Numbered from the stretch's first letter, positions 12,403 to 24,015 are shown. The stretch: DNA of 64,000 nucleotides from Zingiber officinale (GCF_018446385.1 NC_056002.1:5319474-5383473), one strand, 5' to 3'. A program made the numbers and translations. Notes: generated by a model from the sequence alone, not told the origin.

Positions 12403-15356
12403 TCATTGGTGACTTGGCAATGCGTTGGCAGTCTTATGTTGATCTTTCGGCAGCGGAAACACTGTAGATCTTGGATCTTGCAATTGCTCCAGTGAGGCTA
12501 ACACATCAGACATCCGAGGTCGGAGTTTGGCATCGAGAGAGATGCACTGCAGCGCGAGCAAGGAAACTGCATGGGCTCCTTTTTTCGTGTATTGGCCTTC
12601 CAATCTTGTGTCCATGATCCGGTATAGTTTTCGCTTGTCCCCTAAACAAGGCTTTGCCCATTCGACAAGCTTCTGCTCGATGCCTATCTTTGATTTGTCA
12701 ATGGCCCGACGTCCTGACAAGAGCTCCAACAATACGACTCCGAAACTGTAGACATCAGCTTTCACTGAGAGTCTACCTGTAAATATTGGATTTTTTTTTT
12801 AATTGTAACTACAGCTACAGCGAGCGAAGAAGATATATGAAAGTTCAGTTGATCACATATCTGAATAACTAATTGAATGACATTTTGATCGAATATACAA
12901 CAAACCTGTTGCGATATATTCAGGAGCTGCATATCCATGAGTACCTATCACTTGAGTTGATACGTGAGTTTTATCTCCAGTCGGTCCAGCTTTTGCTAGG
13001 CCAAAATCTGATAGCTTAGGATTGAACTCCTGCAAAAGAAGGAAAAGAAAGAAATTTATTGAAACACGTACTCCATGCTCTGATATGCTTTAATTTACCC
13101 CTCTTATCTCCAACCTTATAAACAATACATTTCCCATGTGTTACTAACAGCATACCGAGTCAAGGAGAATATTTGAAGCCTTAAAATCTCGATAAATAAC
13201 TTGAGATTCAGCGTCGTGCAAAAAAGTGAGTCCTCTAGCAGCTCCAATTGCAACTTTGATCCTAGTTGCCCAAGGTAGTGGCTCAGCGCCTCCTAGAAGC
13301 ACCCATGAAAATAATGTCAGACCAGATCTTTCAAAACAGTAAAAATGTGGAATCATTCTCATATTACTAATTTCAAATGTTAATATAACAGATGCAAGCA
13401 TTTAAGCAAGAACAACAAGCGTAAAGAACATGGTAGGGCCAACTGCCTAGCAGAAGAATGTGATGTGGCAAACAATATGCTAAGTTTATGAGAATTTATA
13501 TTGCAAACCTAAATATATGCATTATGGTAAGTTCCTTATCCCTACCTCAATAATAGCAGTCCCCTGATCTAAACAATGACCGATTTCAAAGTAATATCAC
13601 GATATATATACCACACATTTTACGTACTTCTGAACAGGTGATTTTCCAAGCTGCCTTTTGGCATGAACTCATAAACGAGAAGTTTATTATCCCCTTCTGA
13701 ACAGTAACCAATGAGCTTAACCAAATTTGGGTGGTGAAGCTGACCAAGATAATCAACCTCTGTCTGCAATCATTTGATAGCAATGGTCAACACACAGAAG
13801 TCTTAACAAAGATTTTATGTAAAGGGAACCACACAAGATAGGATGACACAAACCAGCCATTCCTTGTGGCCCTGAAAACTTTCAGGTTTAAGCTTCTTAA
13901 CAGCAACAACTATTCCACAGCCCGGCTTTGAAGCAGAAAAAGTTTGTTCGTCAATCCAACCTTTATACACATAACCAAAGCCTCCTTCTCCTAGTAAGCT
14001 GTCAGGTCGAAAGTTCCTCGTGGTATTCCTCAATTCATTGAATGTGAAATTCTTCAACTGTGAGGATGACAAAATTTCACCTTCAGTTCTTGGTGTAGGA
14101 AGAATCATACTGCCTGGCTTATCAGTGAAGGATTGCACAGATAAAGTTGAAGGGATTGAGTATGCTGTCCGACTTGAGGAGACTGAAAATATACTTCTCT
14201 TACTACTAACAACTTTCGAAGAATCTGTCATTGTGAGAAATGGGAAAATAAGGAAATCTTGTAACTACATGTGTACCATTCTACTGAAAACAAAAGTGCA
14301 ACAAATAAGTAAAAATTCTCTTTTAGTACAACACAAACAGAAAACAATGATAGACATATATTATTACAATTTTACATGCCTCATCTACAATAATGAAGCA
14401 TAATTTAGTAAAGAGAATTCATGATGCTTCTTCGGAGATTGCTCAAAATTTAAATGTTTTGCTTATGATGATGCTATACAATCTTTTCTCATAGCTTGTC
14501 TCGTCCAAACAATTGTCTAGTCTGTAATGCTAGAATCATTTTAAAGAACTCTTTGATGATATTCAGCAACTATGGTCTGTTAAGCAGCAACTCTTCAATC
14601 ATACTGGCACTTATCAGATTACGCGATCCTATTGTATCATACAATAGAGAGAAATCCAAAATGAAAAAAAATCAGGTAATGCTAAGGCTACCGTACATAT
14701 TTAACCTTCAATTATTAGAGATAGAATACTACAAGTGGTATGGCAGATTCCATCTGTGTTCATAAAACAAGGCTTTCTCAACTGCACTGATTTATCAAAG
14801 CAAGCATTCTATCATCAAAACACTGACTGCTTAATTCCTCCAATATATAAAGCATTTTCCCTTGCCAAAAAATATTGTGATGCATTGATTATCCATCTAA
14901 TTTAAAGGTTTTCCTCGAGAACAAGCTTTACCAGCTAAATCAGAGAACCCACGAGAGAACAAAAAGGGAAAACACATGCCGATGAATCAAATTTTGCTCC
15001 CAATATCCGAAAAGGAATCTATGTATAATTAGTATGGCAAAACTGCAACTCTAGTCGAAAAACTTCTGGAAAGTTGGCTGAGAACTGCCAAGAACTGATA
15101 TCCGCCATAAAAGAGACCTTCTTGAACCTAAATCATACAACTCCTCTAAGCAAATGAAGCAACAAACTATGGAAGGAATCCTAGAGTAAAAAACCAAGGT
15201 CATAACGAGAAATATGAGCAAAAAAAAAAAAAGGCCCCCCAAAAGAAGACAATCTTCAACAAGATCTCGACTTTAAGCAGAAAATGACTCACATGAGGCA
15301 TCTCGCGGGGAGTGAGCACTCTCGACCCGCGGCGAAGAGTTCAGACAGTTGCCCAT
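12403..15356 (-). CDS. Receptor-like cytoplasmic kinase, PBL family (RLCK-VII), 6 exons
   Basis: CDS is join(15293..15356, 13854..14224, 13628..13763, 13156..13292, 12906..13029, 12403..12776) on the minus strand, 401 residues. All introns are GT-AG and all phases agree. The product begins MGNC, an N-myristoylation Gly2 with a palmitoylatable Cys4, predicting plasma-membrane attachment. [20 protein letters not shown] (about 63-82) is the usual RLCK-VII lead-in. The kinase domain shows GEGGFG at 100-105, Lys131 in VAVK, the catalytic YRDFKASN with Asp226, DFG at 244-246 and APE at 271-273. It is therefore an RD kinase with all key residues. Members relay signals from surface receptors to immune and developmental outputs by Ser/Thr phosphorylation. 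It is closest in style to the APK1/PBL9-11 subgroup; exact orthology needs a tree. The first intron is long (1068 bp). Confidence 0.95.
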
Positions 15357-16783
15357 CTCCTCCTTCCCCTGCCAACAACAACAATCACCCGCGCATCCAC
15401 AAAACCCCAGCTTCCACAAGAAGCAAGCGGCCCAGAGGTCCGTCTTTTCCTCGCAACCCGCTTCTCCGGCGCAGCTGAAAGAGGAGTGAGGAGACGGCGC
15501 AGCGAGAGTGGAGAAGCGCGTCGGGGCGTCTGGGTTTCCACTTTCCAAAGCGAACGGAGGCGGCGAAGCAGGAAGAAGGGCGAGGTGGGTATCGTGGCGC
15601 CGTTACGGTGGCCGATACGCCGTCCCCGTTATATCAAGTCGCCCCTCCGGCGTTTTTTTGAGATTCCCGTTTCGAAAGCGATATGGAATATTTTTTATGC
15701 TTTTAAAATTTTCTAGTTTATTTATTAATTTAATATTCTCATACTTATTTCTTTATTGTTACGATAGTTAATCCAACAAGTCACGTTTTAAATATTTGTC
15801 CACCCCCTTTCAAACTCCAAATGTAAGTATTTAGATATTTTACTCGTGATTTTTTTTTTTAACTCCTAACTTTTTTTTTTCTTCATCCAATATTTCCATG
15901 TACGATTAATAGAATTCGGAAAAAGATTAATATGGAAACTAAAAGTCTCAATTAAGTGGGCTCACTCTATCAGGTCTCCCATCGGTCAAGATTCTCTACC
16001 GACACAACCATCAGATTAGATTCGATATGGACCCAATTCCCCCGTAGCCGTATCCATACCATTTATGAATCTTCTTTAATTTCAATTATTATTTATCCCC
16101 TTCTTTTAAAATCTATGTATATATATTTTTTTAAAATTCAAACGTAAAGAAATAAAAGAAAATACATTAAGCAAATCTTAGAAGGGAACTTTTTGTTTTT
16201 ATTTTTCTTATTTAAAAAAAGTATCAAAAAGAACACTCCCTCATATTTTTATTTCAAAAATACATTTTTATTCTAATAAATTTGAACAAAACTCCTCCAA
16301 CATAATCATAATTTGACCAAAAATACATTTACAATATGCTCATAGTATTTGTAAACGAGACGAGCCGAGCCGAGCCGAGTCGAGATTTAAGGTGTTCAAA
16401 TTTTTTTAATAAGGTGATCGAATCGATCTGAGCCAAGCCGAACTTAAAATGAACTAAGTTTTTGAAATAATTGTTCAAAATTAGCTTGGTTTATTTTTGA
16501 TGAGTTTGAGCTTATTTGAAACTTGGTTTGAGTTTAATTTGTATAGATGTTATCAAACTTTTAATTCAAACTTAGTTCGAGGTTGATTCGTTTAAATATT
16601 ATCAAATTCTCAATTCAAACTTATTTGATTGTTTGAAAATTTTAACTGTTCGATTGGCTATTGAGCTTGATTGTTTAAATTTATTTATTTATTTTATTTA
16701 TTCATTAAACATATTAAAAAGAGTTTTATTAATGAGTATACTTCATGAACATGATTCTAACATTAACGAATTGAATACATATG
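15357..16783. other. PBL promoter and AT-rich intergenic DNA
   Basis: A GC-rich block up to about 15640 probably holds the 5' leader and promoter of the minus-strand kinase. Plus-strand open frames there are shadows. From 15650 the DNA is AT-rich, with a short agccg repeat at about 16355-16385 and loosely repeated ttcaaacttatttga-like sequence up to the target duplication of the Tat element at 16784-16788. Confidence 0.5.
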
Positions 16784-16788
16784 TGTTC
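16784..16788. repeat. Target-site duplication TGTTC, left copy
   Basis: TGTTC precedes the left LTR directly and recurs at 27405-27409 after the right LTR. It marks the original integration site of Tat-1. Confidence 0.95.
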
Positions 16789-17608
16789 TGATCCTGTCCG
16801 AGCGCTGAGTCAACGGACACTGGGGACGTGGCACGCTCCACTGTCTCCGACCGGTGGTGTAGCTCTCCGATGAACCTGCAAAGAAGCCGAGCCGGGAGGG
16901 GTTTCCCGACGACGGCCCTCCGACGCTCAAGTCAGGCAACGAGAGAGACAGCGTAATGAGGCTACAGTAGAGATGTGCGCATACCTTCGTCGACGTCTGG
17001 GGGTTTTTATATAGGACCCTAAGAGAGCGCGGGCACGCTTCCCGATGTGCGCACGCTTCCCCAAACATACCTTAACGAGCCTGTGTCAGAAAAGTACCTC
17101 TGGCGCCATTCCACAATCGTCCGAGCATATCCCGGATGTGACGGTGGAAGCTTCCACCATATGATTCTGTGTACGGCTCGACCGCCAACTCTGCTGCTTG
17201 TCGGCGGCAGGTGTCTCGAGGATGATGTTATCTCATGTCTCCGTTGTCCTCTTGCGTCCCCTGTCTGTTCCAGGGCCGAGCGGATCGACCGCTCGGCAGG
17301 CATATCACTTCTGCATCGGTCATATGCTCGGATGAGACTGCTCCTGCCTGTGTTGCCTTGTGCACCGGCCGAACGGACAGCCCGCTCGACCCTTGAAACC
17401 TTTTTACCTTGAGCATCGGAAACCCGACCCCTAGTCGGGTTGTCTGTCATTCGGTTCGGGGGATTCGCGGTCGGTCGGCCTGCGGTGCCCGGTCGGTAGG
17501 CCTGTTTCTTTCGGTCGGCCGGTCTCCGTGTTGATTCTCTTGACCTTTGACCTCCACGTGTCGTTGACCCTCCGCCGACGAGGATCCCCTGTCCTTATCA
17601 CCAGATCA
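16789..17608 (-). repeat. 3' LTR of Tat-1
   Basis: 820 bases, starting TGATCC and ending AGATCA on the plus strand. It is nearly identical to 26584-27404. The element is in minus orientation, so this is its 3' LTR. Open frames on either strand inside it are non-coding shadows. Confidence 0.95.
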
Positions 17609-17611
17609 CAT

Positions 17612-17624
17612 GTCTCCCCTTTAA
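17612..17624 (-). promoter_or_regulatory. Polypurine tract of Tat-1
   Basis: The minus strand reads ttaaaggggaga directly before the 3' LTR. This is the position and composition expected of the plus-strand primer in reverse transcription. Confidence 0.65.
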
Positions 17625-18018
17625 GTCTAGTCGAAGGAGGCGCTAAGTCCGACTGACTAGACTGCCGGTCGGCCTGAATGACATCGCCCTGCCACTCTGG
17701 AATGTTCCTCAAGCGGCCGCTCGGCCCCTTCCGAGCACTAGCTTTGCTGCCGCGTCGACGGTCCTCGCTGACGCCCTTCAGATCTCCTCGGGATTAGTGC
17801 AAATCTTCTCCATTAGGACCGAGCACGCGCGTTGCGCGCCGTAATGGTGCTCATTAAATGCGCCCTTATGACATGATGCCACGTGGCGCCTCTGCTGGCG
17901 TCATCGTACGACTCGGCGGTGTGTCCGATGGGACATCGGCGGTTTGAAATAAACAGCCCGATGGGGGCCTCGGTTCCTGTGACCTGCATCGGACGGTCGA
18001 GGTCGATCGGGCCCAACC

Positions 18019-18025
18019 TTATAAA
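18019..18025 (+). promoter_or_regulatory. TATA box candidate for the antisense ORF
   Basis: TTATAAA lies in ccaaccttataaagccgtc about 335 bases before the ATG at 18360, in the direction of the antisense ORF. It suggests that the ORF has its own promoter, independent of the LTR. Confidence 0.5.
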
Positions 18026-18359
18026 GCCGTCGCCTTCCCCTTCCGTCACACCTCTGCCTTCGTGTGTTCCGCCGCCTCCCTTTGGTGCTTCAGCGTTCCG
18101 GCGACTCCGCCACACTGTTTCCCGACGATTTCCCGCCGTCTACCTTCGATTCCCCAGCCTCTTCGTAAGGTTTCTCCGCCTTTCCTCTCTGTTTTCTTCG
18201 TCTTTCTTGTCGAGTTCTCGTCTTCTGGTCGCTGTCCTTCTCATCGTCTCCTTACCTTGTGTCATTTTCTATTCTCTTGGCTTTTGCTTTCTTGCCTGAT
18301 CGGATAATGGCAATTCATCTCGCCTCGTAGATCCGGCTTTAGGTCCTTGATATACTACC

Positions 18360-20551
18360 ATGGAGTCTCGTTTCGACCAGCGTGACGCTGAGGCTCTGCT
18401 CGATGGTTTTGACATTCCATCTGACTTCGAACTTATTCTACCCTCACCAACCGCTCGGCCTCACAAACCGCCGAGCGAAGCCATCTGTTTTTTCCACGAC
18501 CAATTCACATCCGGTCTGCGGTTTCCTCTTCACCCCTTCTTCGCCGATGTTTGCAACTTCTTTGGTCTTCTGCTCGCCCAACTAGTTCCTAACACTTTCC
18601 GCCTTTTGTGTGGAGTGGTTGTACTATTCAAGATACACCGCATCCCTCTCCGACCGGAAATTTTTTACTATTTTTATTATCCCAAACAGTCCGAGCTGGG
18701 CACCTATTTATTCCAGGCTCGGCCCGGTCTAGTCTTCTTCGATAAACTTCCTTCCTCCAATAAACACTGGAAGGAGTATTACTTCTATCTTCGTCTCCCC
18801 GAGCGGGCTCCCTTTCGAACCAAATGGCAGGTCGGACCGCCTACCTCTCCCGAGCTAAAAAGATTTAAGACCCGACCAGACTATCTCGAGGCCGCGAATC
18901 TGCTTGCCGGTTTGAAGCTTGATATCAACAAGCTTCTGCCTGAAGGCGTGCTGTATATCTTCGGCCTGAGTCCGAGCCGCACTCCACTTCTGAGCAGCTT
19001 CGGTAAGCATTTCACTTGCACAAATACTTTGAGTGCTAACTGATTTTTTCTTTTTCCTTTACAGCAAATATCGTCATGGAGTCCGTGATGCTCGGGATTT
19101 TGAAGAGGAAAGCCGAGGCGCTCGAGGCGGCCGCCGCCAAAGAGATTGAGCGATTGGGCATCACTCCGGTCGGCTCGCACGAGGGTGAGAGCAAGACACA
19201 TGCAGAAGAGTCAGCCGCTCAGGCCTCCCCCGTGGAGGTGACGGGAGGCAACACTTCAAACAGGGAGCCAACCATGCAAGAGGAAGGCTCTGGTCAGGAA
19301 GACGAGCAGCCACTCAGACAAAAGAGACGTCGGACGGATACACCGTTGCGATCGGCTACTTCTGCTGTTCGCGTGTCCGAGTAGGCGGGGTCCGATTCTT
19401 GTGGGAAAACTCCAATGGTGGAGGCATTATCCTCCGATCGGACTCTGTCTCAACTAAACTTGCCCGTCAACCCTATTGAGGTCGTGCCGGTTAGTGCTCT
19501 CCCACCTGCCCCCAGCCGGGTCCAACGCTCAGTTATTTTGTCCAAATTCTCCGCCCCGGCCTCTGCTCCTTCTGCATCTGCTCATACGTCTCCCGGTCGG
19601 AGCCGCACAATCAGGGCCACCTTGCATCTTCCCACCGAAGAACTTTTGCCAGAGTCTGATCGACCAACTGCGTCCGAGCATATGATCACCATCAATGGGC
19701 CCCTCGTCGAGATGTGGGTCAATGCTCGGGCCCGAGTCGCTATGATTCCGCTCGGCAAATTGGCGAACAGTCATATGCAGCAGGCTACCGGGGTAAGTGT
19801 GTTTTATTCCGAAGTCCTTTACGCCCTCTTTCCAATCGACCATTAATACTCTTGTTTATGTCAAAGATGGGTGGAGGAGATCGCTGTCGCCAATCGCCTA
19901 GCCATGGTGGACGAAGAGCTGAAGAAGCTAAAGAGTTCAGGCGGTCCGTCCTCCCAGAGTCCCTCATATGTCGAGCTGCAGAAAGAGCTCAAGAAGACCA
20001 AAGACTCGTTGGAGGCGGAGCGAAAGAAGACGGCCGACCAAGCCCATACTCTGGTCGAACTCGAACGACATGTCAAGTCACTTGACCGGAAAATAAGCCT
20101 AGCCACCGATCGGAAGAAAACGACCATCGCCGATCTAGAAAAGAAAAATGTCGAGGCGAGGGGCCTGGAGCAACGGGTCAAAGAGTTGATGGAGCAGCTG
20201 GACGGCGAGAAGGTGAGCCGCTCAGGTGAAGCGATCAAACATAAAGACAAGCTGAAGAACTTGCAGGAAGGTCTTGAAGCCTCCCAAGCTGCCTTCAAGG
20301 AATATCAAGAGGTCGAGCCAAGCCGGGTCGCCGCCCTGAAGCAGCAGCACATCTGCTCGAACGAATTTTCCGAGAAGGTCTGCGAGCGGATGTATACCGT
20401 CTTTGAGCTGGCCATTTCTGCCACGACGGACTATCTGAAGTCCAAGGGTCAGCTTCCCAACTCCACAATCATCCCGGCCGAAGACTATGTGGCGCTTCTT
20501 TCCTCCATCCCGAAGACCGTTTATGATTTTCTTGAGTGGTGCTCCTTGTAA
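18360..20551 (+). CDS. Antisense 'putative gypsy-type transposon' protein of Tat-1, 3 exons, disrupted
   Basis: It lies on the strand opposite to gag-pol. Exon 1 is 18360-19002, intron 1 is 19003-19064 (GT-AG, with gctaactga as a good branch site), exon 2 is 19065-19792, intron 2 is 19793-19866, and exon 3 is 19867-20551. The exon 1/2 join keeps frame exactly (Ala-Asn-Ile-Val-Met). Exon 1 (214 aa) has the look of the Pfam 'Putative gypsy type transposon' domain (PF04195), with RFPLHPFFADVCNFFGL and LVPNTFRLL. Exon 2 is hydrophilic, and exon 3 is a charged coiled coil (about 19910-20330) with a compact C-terminal part. An in-frame TAG at 19382-19384 and a one-base phase mismatch at the exon 2/3 join break this copy. 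Such extra ORFs are known in Tat elements and their function is unknown. Confidence 0.75.
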
Positions 20552-20890
20552 CCCTTCCGATCGACCCTAAGGCCTAAATTGTAATGAAGATATGCCGTAT
20601 TTTTAGTAACTTACTTTTTTTTTCTTTTTGTCAATGTTTGTGTCTTCCGATCGGATCGCGAATTACTGCCGTTTGCGTTTCCCCTTTCTTTCTTCTTCGT
20701 TAATTGTTTCTCATCCCGCCTTGCTTTCCTAAGGAATTTTTCACGAAGTATTCTACATATCCAGGCCGCTTGCCCCCACTTCTTTAAATGAGATTCCCGA
20801 TAGATGTTTACGAAGTACCTTTAGTAACTTGGCCGATCGGCCTATCGACTCACAGGTCGACCTCTTTATTGTCTTTTTCCGACCGGAGGG

Positions 20891-21072
20891 TTTATAGTCA
20901 CCGGTCCGACTCTAGAGTTTAATGTTGCTGCTCGACGGTCTTCAAGCCGAGGGGTTTATAGTCGCCGGTCCGACTCTAGAGTTTAACGTCGCCGCTCGAC
21001 GGTCTTCAAGCCGGGGGGTTTATAGTCGCCGGTCCGACTCTAGAGTTTAACGTCGCCGCTCGACGGTCTTCA
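20891..21072. repeat. 64-bp tandem repeat, about 3 copies
   Basis: Copies start at 20891, 20955 and 21019 with tttatagtc(a/g)ccggtccgac and end cgacggtcttcaa. Copies 2 and 3 are almost identical. They sit between integrase and the antisense ORF, in the variable 3' region of Tat elements. Confidence 0.9.
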
Positions 21073-21090
21073 ATAATAAGCTTATAGCTC

Positions 21091-21188
21091 GGATACTATA
21101 CTCCCGGTCGAACGGCACGGGGTCTTCGCCATCGAGCAATTGGCTTGGATAATATACTCCCGGCCGAACGACATGGGGTATTCGCCAT
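21091..21188. repeat. 56-bp tandem repeat, 2 copies
   Basis: The tatactcccgg(t/c)cgaacg segment occurs at 21097 and 21153, each followed by gg(t)cttcgccat-like sequence. It directly follows the 64-bp array and is a separate, shorter duplication. Confidence 0.75.
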
Positions 21189-21317
21189 GCCTTTATACAA
21201 TTATCCTATGGGTGCACAGTGCTCATACCTTTGCTTTGTTCTTATAGCTTTCATTCCTGCAACCAAAAGATACATTCGAACGGCATATTCATGAAATACA
21301 TTACATCGGCGCACCTT

Positions 21318-22424
21318 TCATCCGGCCCGATAGGGCTGGAGGTGGTTTGCGCTCCATGGCCTATCCAGCCGCCGACCATCCTTATCCTCCAAGTAGTAGG
21401 CTCCAGACCGGAGCTTCTCGACGACCTTGAAGGGTCCCGCCCAGGGAGCTTCCAGCTTGCCTACGTCACCGACCGGCTTCACTTTCTTCCAGACCAAGTC
21501 GCCCACCTGGAATGCTCGAGGAATCACGCGGCGGTTGTAGTTCTGCTTCATTCTTTGCCTATAAACCATCAGCCGAACGGATGCTTTGGCTCGCTCCTCG
21601 TCGATCAAGTCCAATTCTAGTTGCCTCCGCTCGGAATTCGCCTCATCGTAGTTCTGGACCCGGACGGACTCTACGCCGACTTAGACTGGGACGACTGTCT
21701 CGCCCCCGTACACCAGGTGGAACGGTGTTACCCCCGTTCCCTCCTTAGGGGTCGTGCGGATGACCCATAAGACTCCCGACAGCTCGTCCACCCAGCTTCC
21801 TCCCATGTGGTCGAGCCGAGCTCGAAGAATTCGGAGTATCTCCCGGTTGGCTACTTCAGCTTGACCATTGGTTTGGGGATACGCCACAGACGTGAAGTGC
21901 TGCTCAATGTCATATCCCTTGCACCATTCCTCGAGCTGATTTCCGACGAACTGTCGCCTGTTGTCCGACACGAGCCGACGTGGAATGTCGAACCGACAGA
22001 TGATGTTTTGCCAGATGAAGTTCTTGACCATGTGCTCGGTTATCTTGGCCAATGGCTCAGCCTCCGCCCACTTGGAGAAGTAATCTACTGCCACCAATAG
22101 AAACTTCCGTTGTCCGGTCGCCATAGGGAAGGGTCCTACGATGTCCATGCCCCACTGGTCGAACAGGCAAGACACTGTGGACGCTTTCATTTCTTCCGTC
22201 GGCTTATGCGAGAAACTGTGGTACTTCTGACAGGAAAGACACGTTGCGACGGTCCGAGCGGCGTCCTCGTGTAGCGTTGGCCAGAAGTATCCGGCCAACA
22301 GGATCTTCCTATCCAAAGACCGGCCGCTCGGATGACCTCCGCACGATCCTTGATGTACCTCCTGGAGAATGTACTCGGCGTCTTCCGAGCTGACGCACTT
22401 CAGCAGAGGTCGGGAGAACGTCAT
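21318..22424 (-). pseudogene. Integrase of Tat-1
   Basis: At 21681-22424 the zinc-binding part (VHQGSCGGH, CLSCQ) is followed by the DDE core: MDIVGPF with the first Asp, LVSDN with the second Asp, and QAEVANRE with the Glu. The usual Gly after SDN is Arg here. TPFHLVYGGE and an in-frame TAG near 21680 follow. The C-terminal part continues in frame to 21318 with RRVIPRAFQVGDLVWKKV. A TAA just upstream of 22424 separates it from the RNase H frame. The catalytic triad is complete, but the reading is interrupted twice. Confidence 0.92.
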
Positions 22425-22433
22425 TTTGTAAAG

Positions 22434-23000
22434 TTACTCTCCGATGAGTGTGAACCGGCCGGCTCTCCTTCTTAGTAGCTGAGCTTCGTCCCGATCGGAG
22501 GGCGTGGCCCCTGAGCGCAGAAACTCCATGATGGTCGTTCTCCAATCGCTCGGGAACGTAAGGCCTTCCATCCGGTCTATGTGCGCTACCAAGGATACTT
22601 GCTTGATTAGTTGCTGGATGATGACCGGCGATATCGAGCTTGCTAGCTTGGCTAATTCATCGGCCGCCTGGTTCTCCGCTCGGGGTATCTTCTGGACCAT
22701 CACCTCAGTGAAGCTGGTCTTGAGTTTTTCAAAAGCCTCCGCGTACAACCTGAGTCTTGCATTGTTTATCTTGAAGGCACCCATGAGTTGTTGAGCGGCT
22801 AGTTGGGAATCTGAGTGAATCACCACCCGGCTGGCTCCAACATGCCGTGCGGCTTGCAATCCGGTTATGAGGGCTTCGTACTCTGCCTCATTATTTGTTG
22901 CCCGATAGTCCAGCCGGACGGATATATGCATCCGCTCTCCCTGAGGCGAAAGTAGCAGGATCCCAATTCCGCTTCCGAGCCGAGTGGACGATCCATCCAC
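22434..23000 (-). pseudogene. Archaeal-type second RNase H of Tat-1
   Basis: The minus strand reads YVDGSSTRLGSGIGILL (first Asp), ATNNEAEYEALITGL (Glu helix), VVIHSDSQL (second Asp) and ENQAADELAKLA (last acidic helix). This is the full set of RNase H active-site positions. It follows the ordinary Gypsy RNase H, giving the dual arrangement typical of the Tat lineage. A frameshift near 23000 separates it from the upstream frame, and its own frame ends with TAA at 22434. Confidence 0.9.
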
Positions 23001-24015
23001 ATATATTTTCCATGTAGCTTCGGCTCGGGCTTTTGTACTTCGGTCACGAAATCTGCCAAGGACTGTGCTTTAATCGCCGAGCGGGGTTGGTATTGGATGT
23101 CAAATTCGCTTAGCTCCGTCGTCCACTTGATGAGTCGTCCAGATGCTTCAGGGTTCAGGAGTACCCTTGCTAGCGGGCTATTCGTCATCACAATAATGGT
23201 GTGCACCAAAAAATAAGGACGCAACCTCCGGACGGCAAGAACCAAGGCGAAAGCCAACTTCTCGAGACCAGTGTAGCGAGACTCATCATCCTTTAAAATA
23301 TGGCTTAAAAAGTACACCGGCTGCTCCTCGCCGCTCAGCCTTACTAATGTTGAGCCCACAACATGCTCAGTTGAAGATAAATAAATGCGAAGCGGCTCAC
23401 CTACGGCTGGTTTCGCCAACACGGGTAAAGAATTCAGATAAGTCTTCAATTCCTCGAATGTCCGATCGCACTCCTCGTCCCATTGGAACTTGGTGGCTTT
23501 ACGGAGAATCTTGAAAAATGGCAAGCTCCGGTCGGCGGTCTTAGAAATAAATCTTGACAGCGCCGTTATCCTACCGGTGAGACGCTGTACATCTCGGAGA
23601 TTTCTGGGAGGCGGCATGTCCTGCAATGCCTTTATCTTGCTGGGGTTCGCCTCTATGCCCCGCTCGGTCACAATGTAACCCAGGAAGCGCCCACCTTTTG
23701 CTTCGAACAGACACTTCTGAGGGTTAAGTTTGACGTCATATCTTCTTAATGTTTGGAAGGTCTCCTCCATGTCCGTGTAGAGATTGGCCGCCCGGGAGGA
23801 CTTGATAAGTATGTCGTCCACGTACACTTCCAATTGCGTCCGATCTGCTCCCTGAAGACCTTGTTCATCATACGCTGGTAGGTGACTCCCGCGTTCTTCA
23901 ATCCGAACGGCATTACATTGTAACAGTAGGTGTCGTTCGCCGTGACGAAGCTGACCTTCTCTTGGTCTTCTCGGGCGAGCGGCACTTGATGGTAGCCTTG
24001 GTATGCATCCAACAT
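22990..24015 (-). pseudogene. Reverse transcriptase C-terminal part and first RNase H of Tat-1
   Basis: MLDAYQGYHQVPLA begins directly after an in-frame TAG. The frame runs through YCYNVMPFGLKNAGVTYQRM to about 23830, then a one-base shift moves the catalytic LEVYVDDILIKSS box into another frame. That frame continues with FLGYIVTERGIEANP, the tether, and the first RNase H (FQWDEECDRTFEELK, then QPVYFLSHILKDDE and YTGLEKLAFALV). It shifts again near 23000. At least one stop and two frameshifts affect the polymerase. Confidence 0.92.

Noticed and set aside
15312-15716. Plus-strand ORF of 134 codons near the kinase start
   Set aside because: Overlaps the first exon, leader and promoter of the PBL gene in antisense. 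It is Arg/Ser/Pro-rich from GC-rich DNA with no domain.
17019-17450. ORFs over 100 codons in the LTRs of Tat-1 (also 26867-27262)
   Set aside because: They lie entirely within LTRs, differ in frame integrity between the two LTRs and have no domain; they are GC-rich non-coding DNA.
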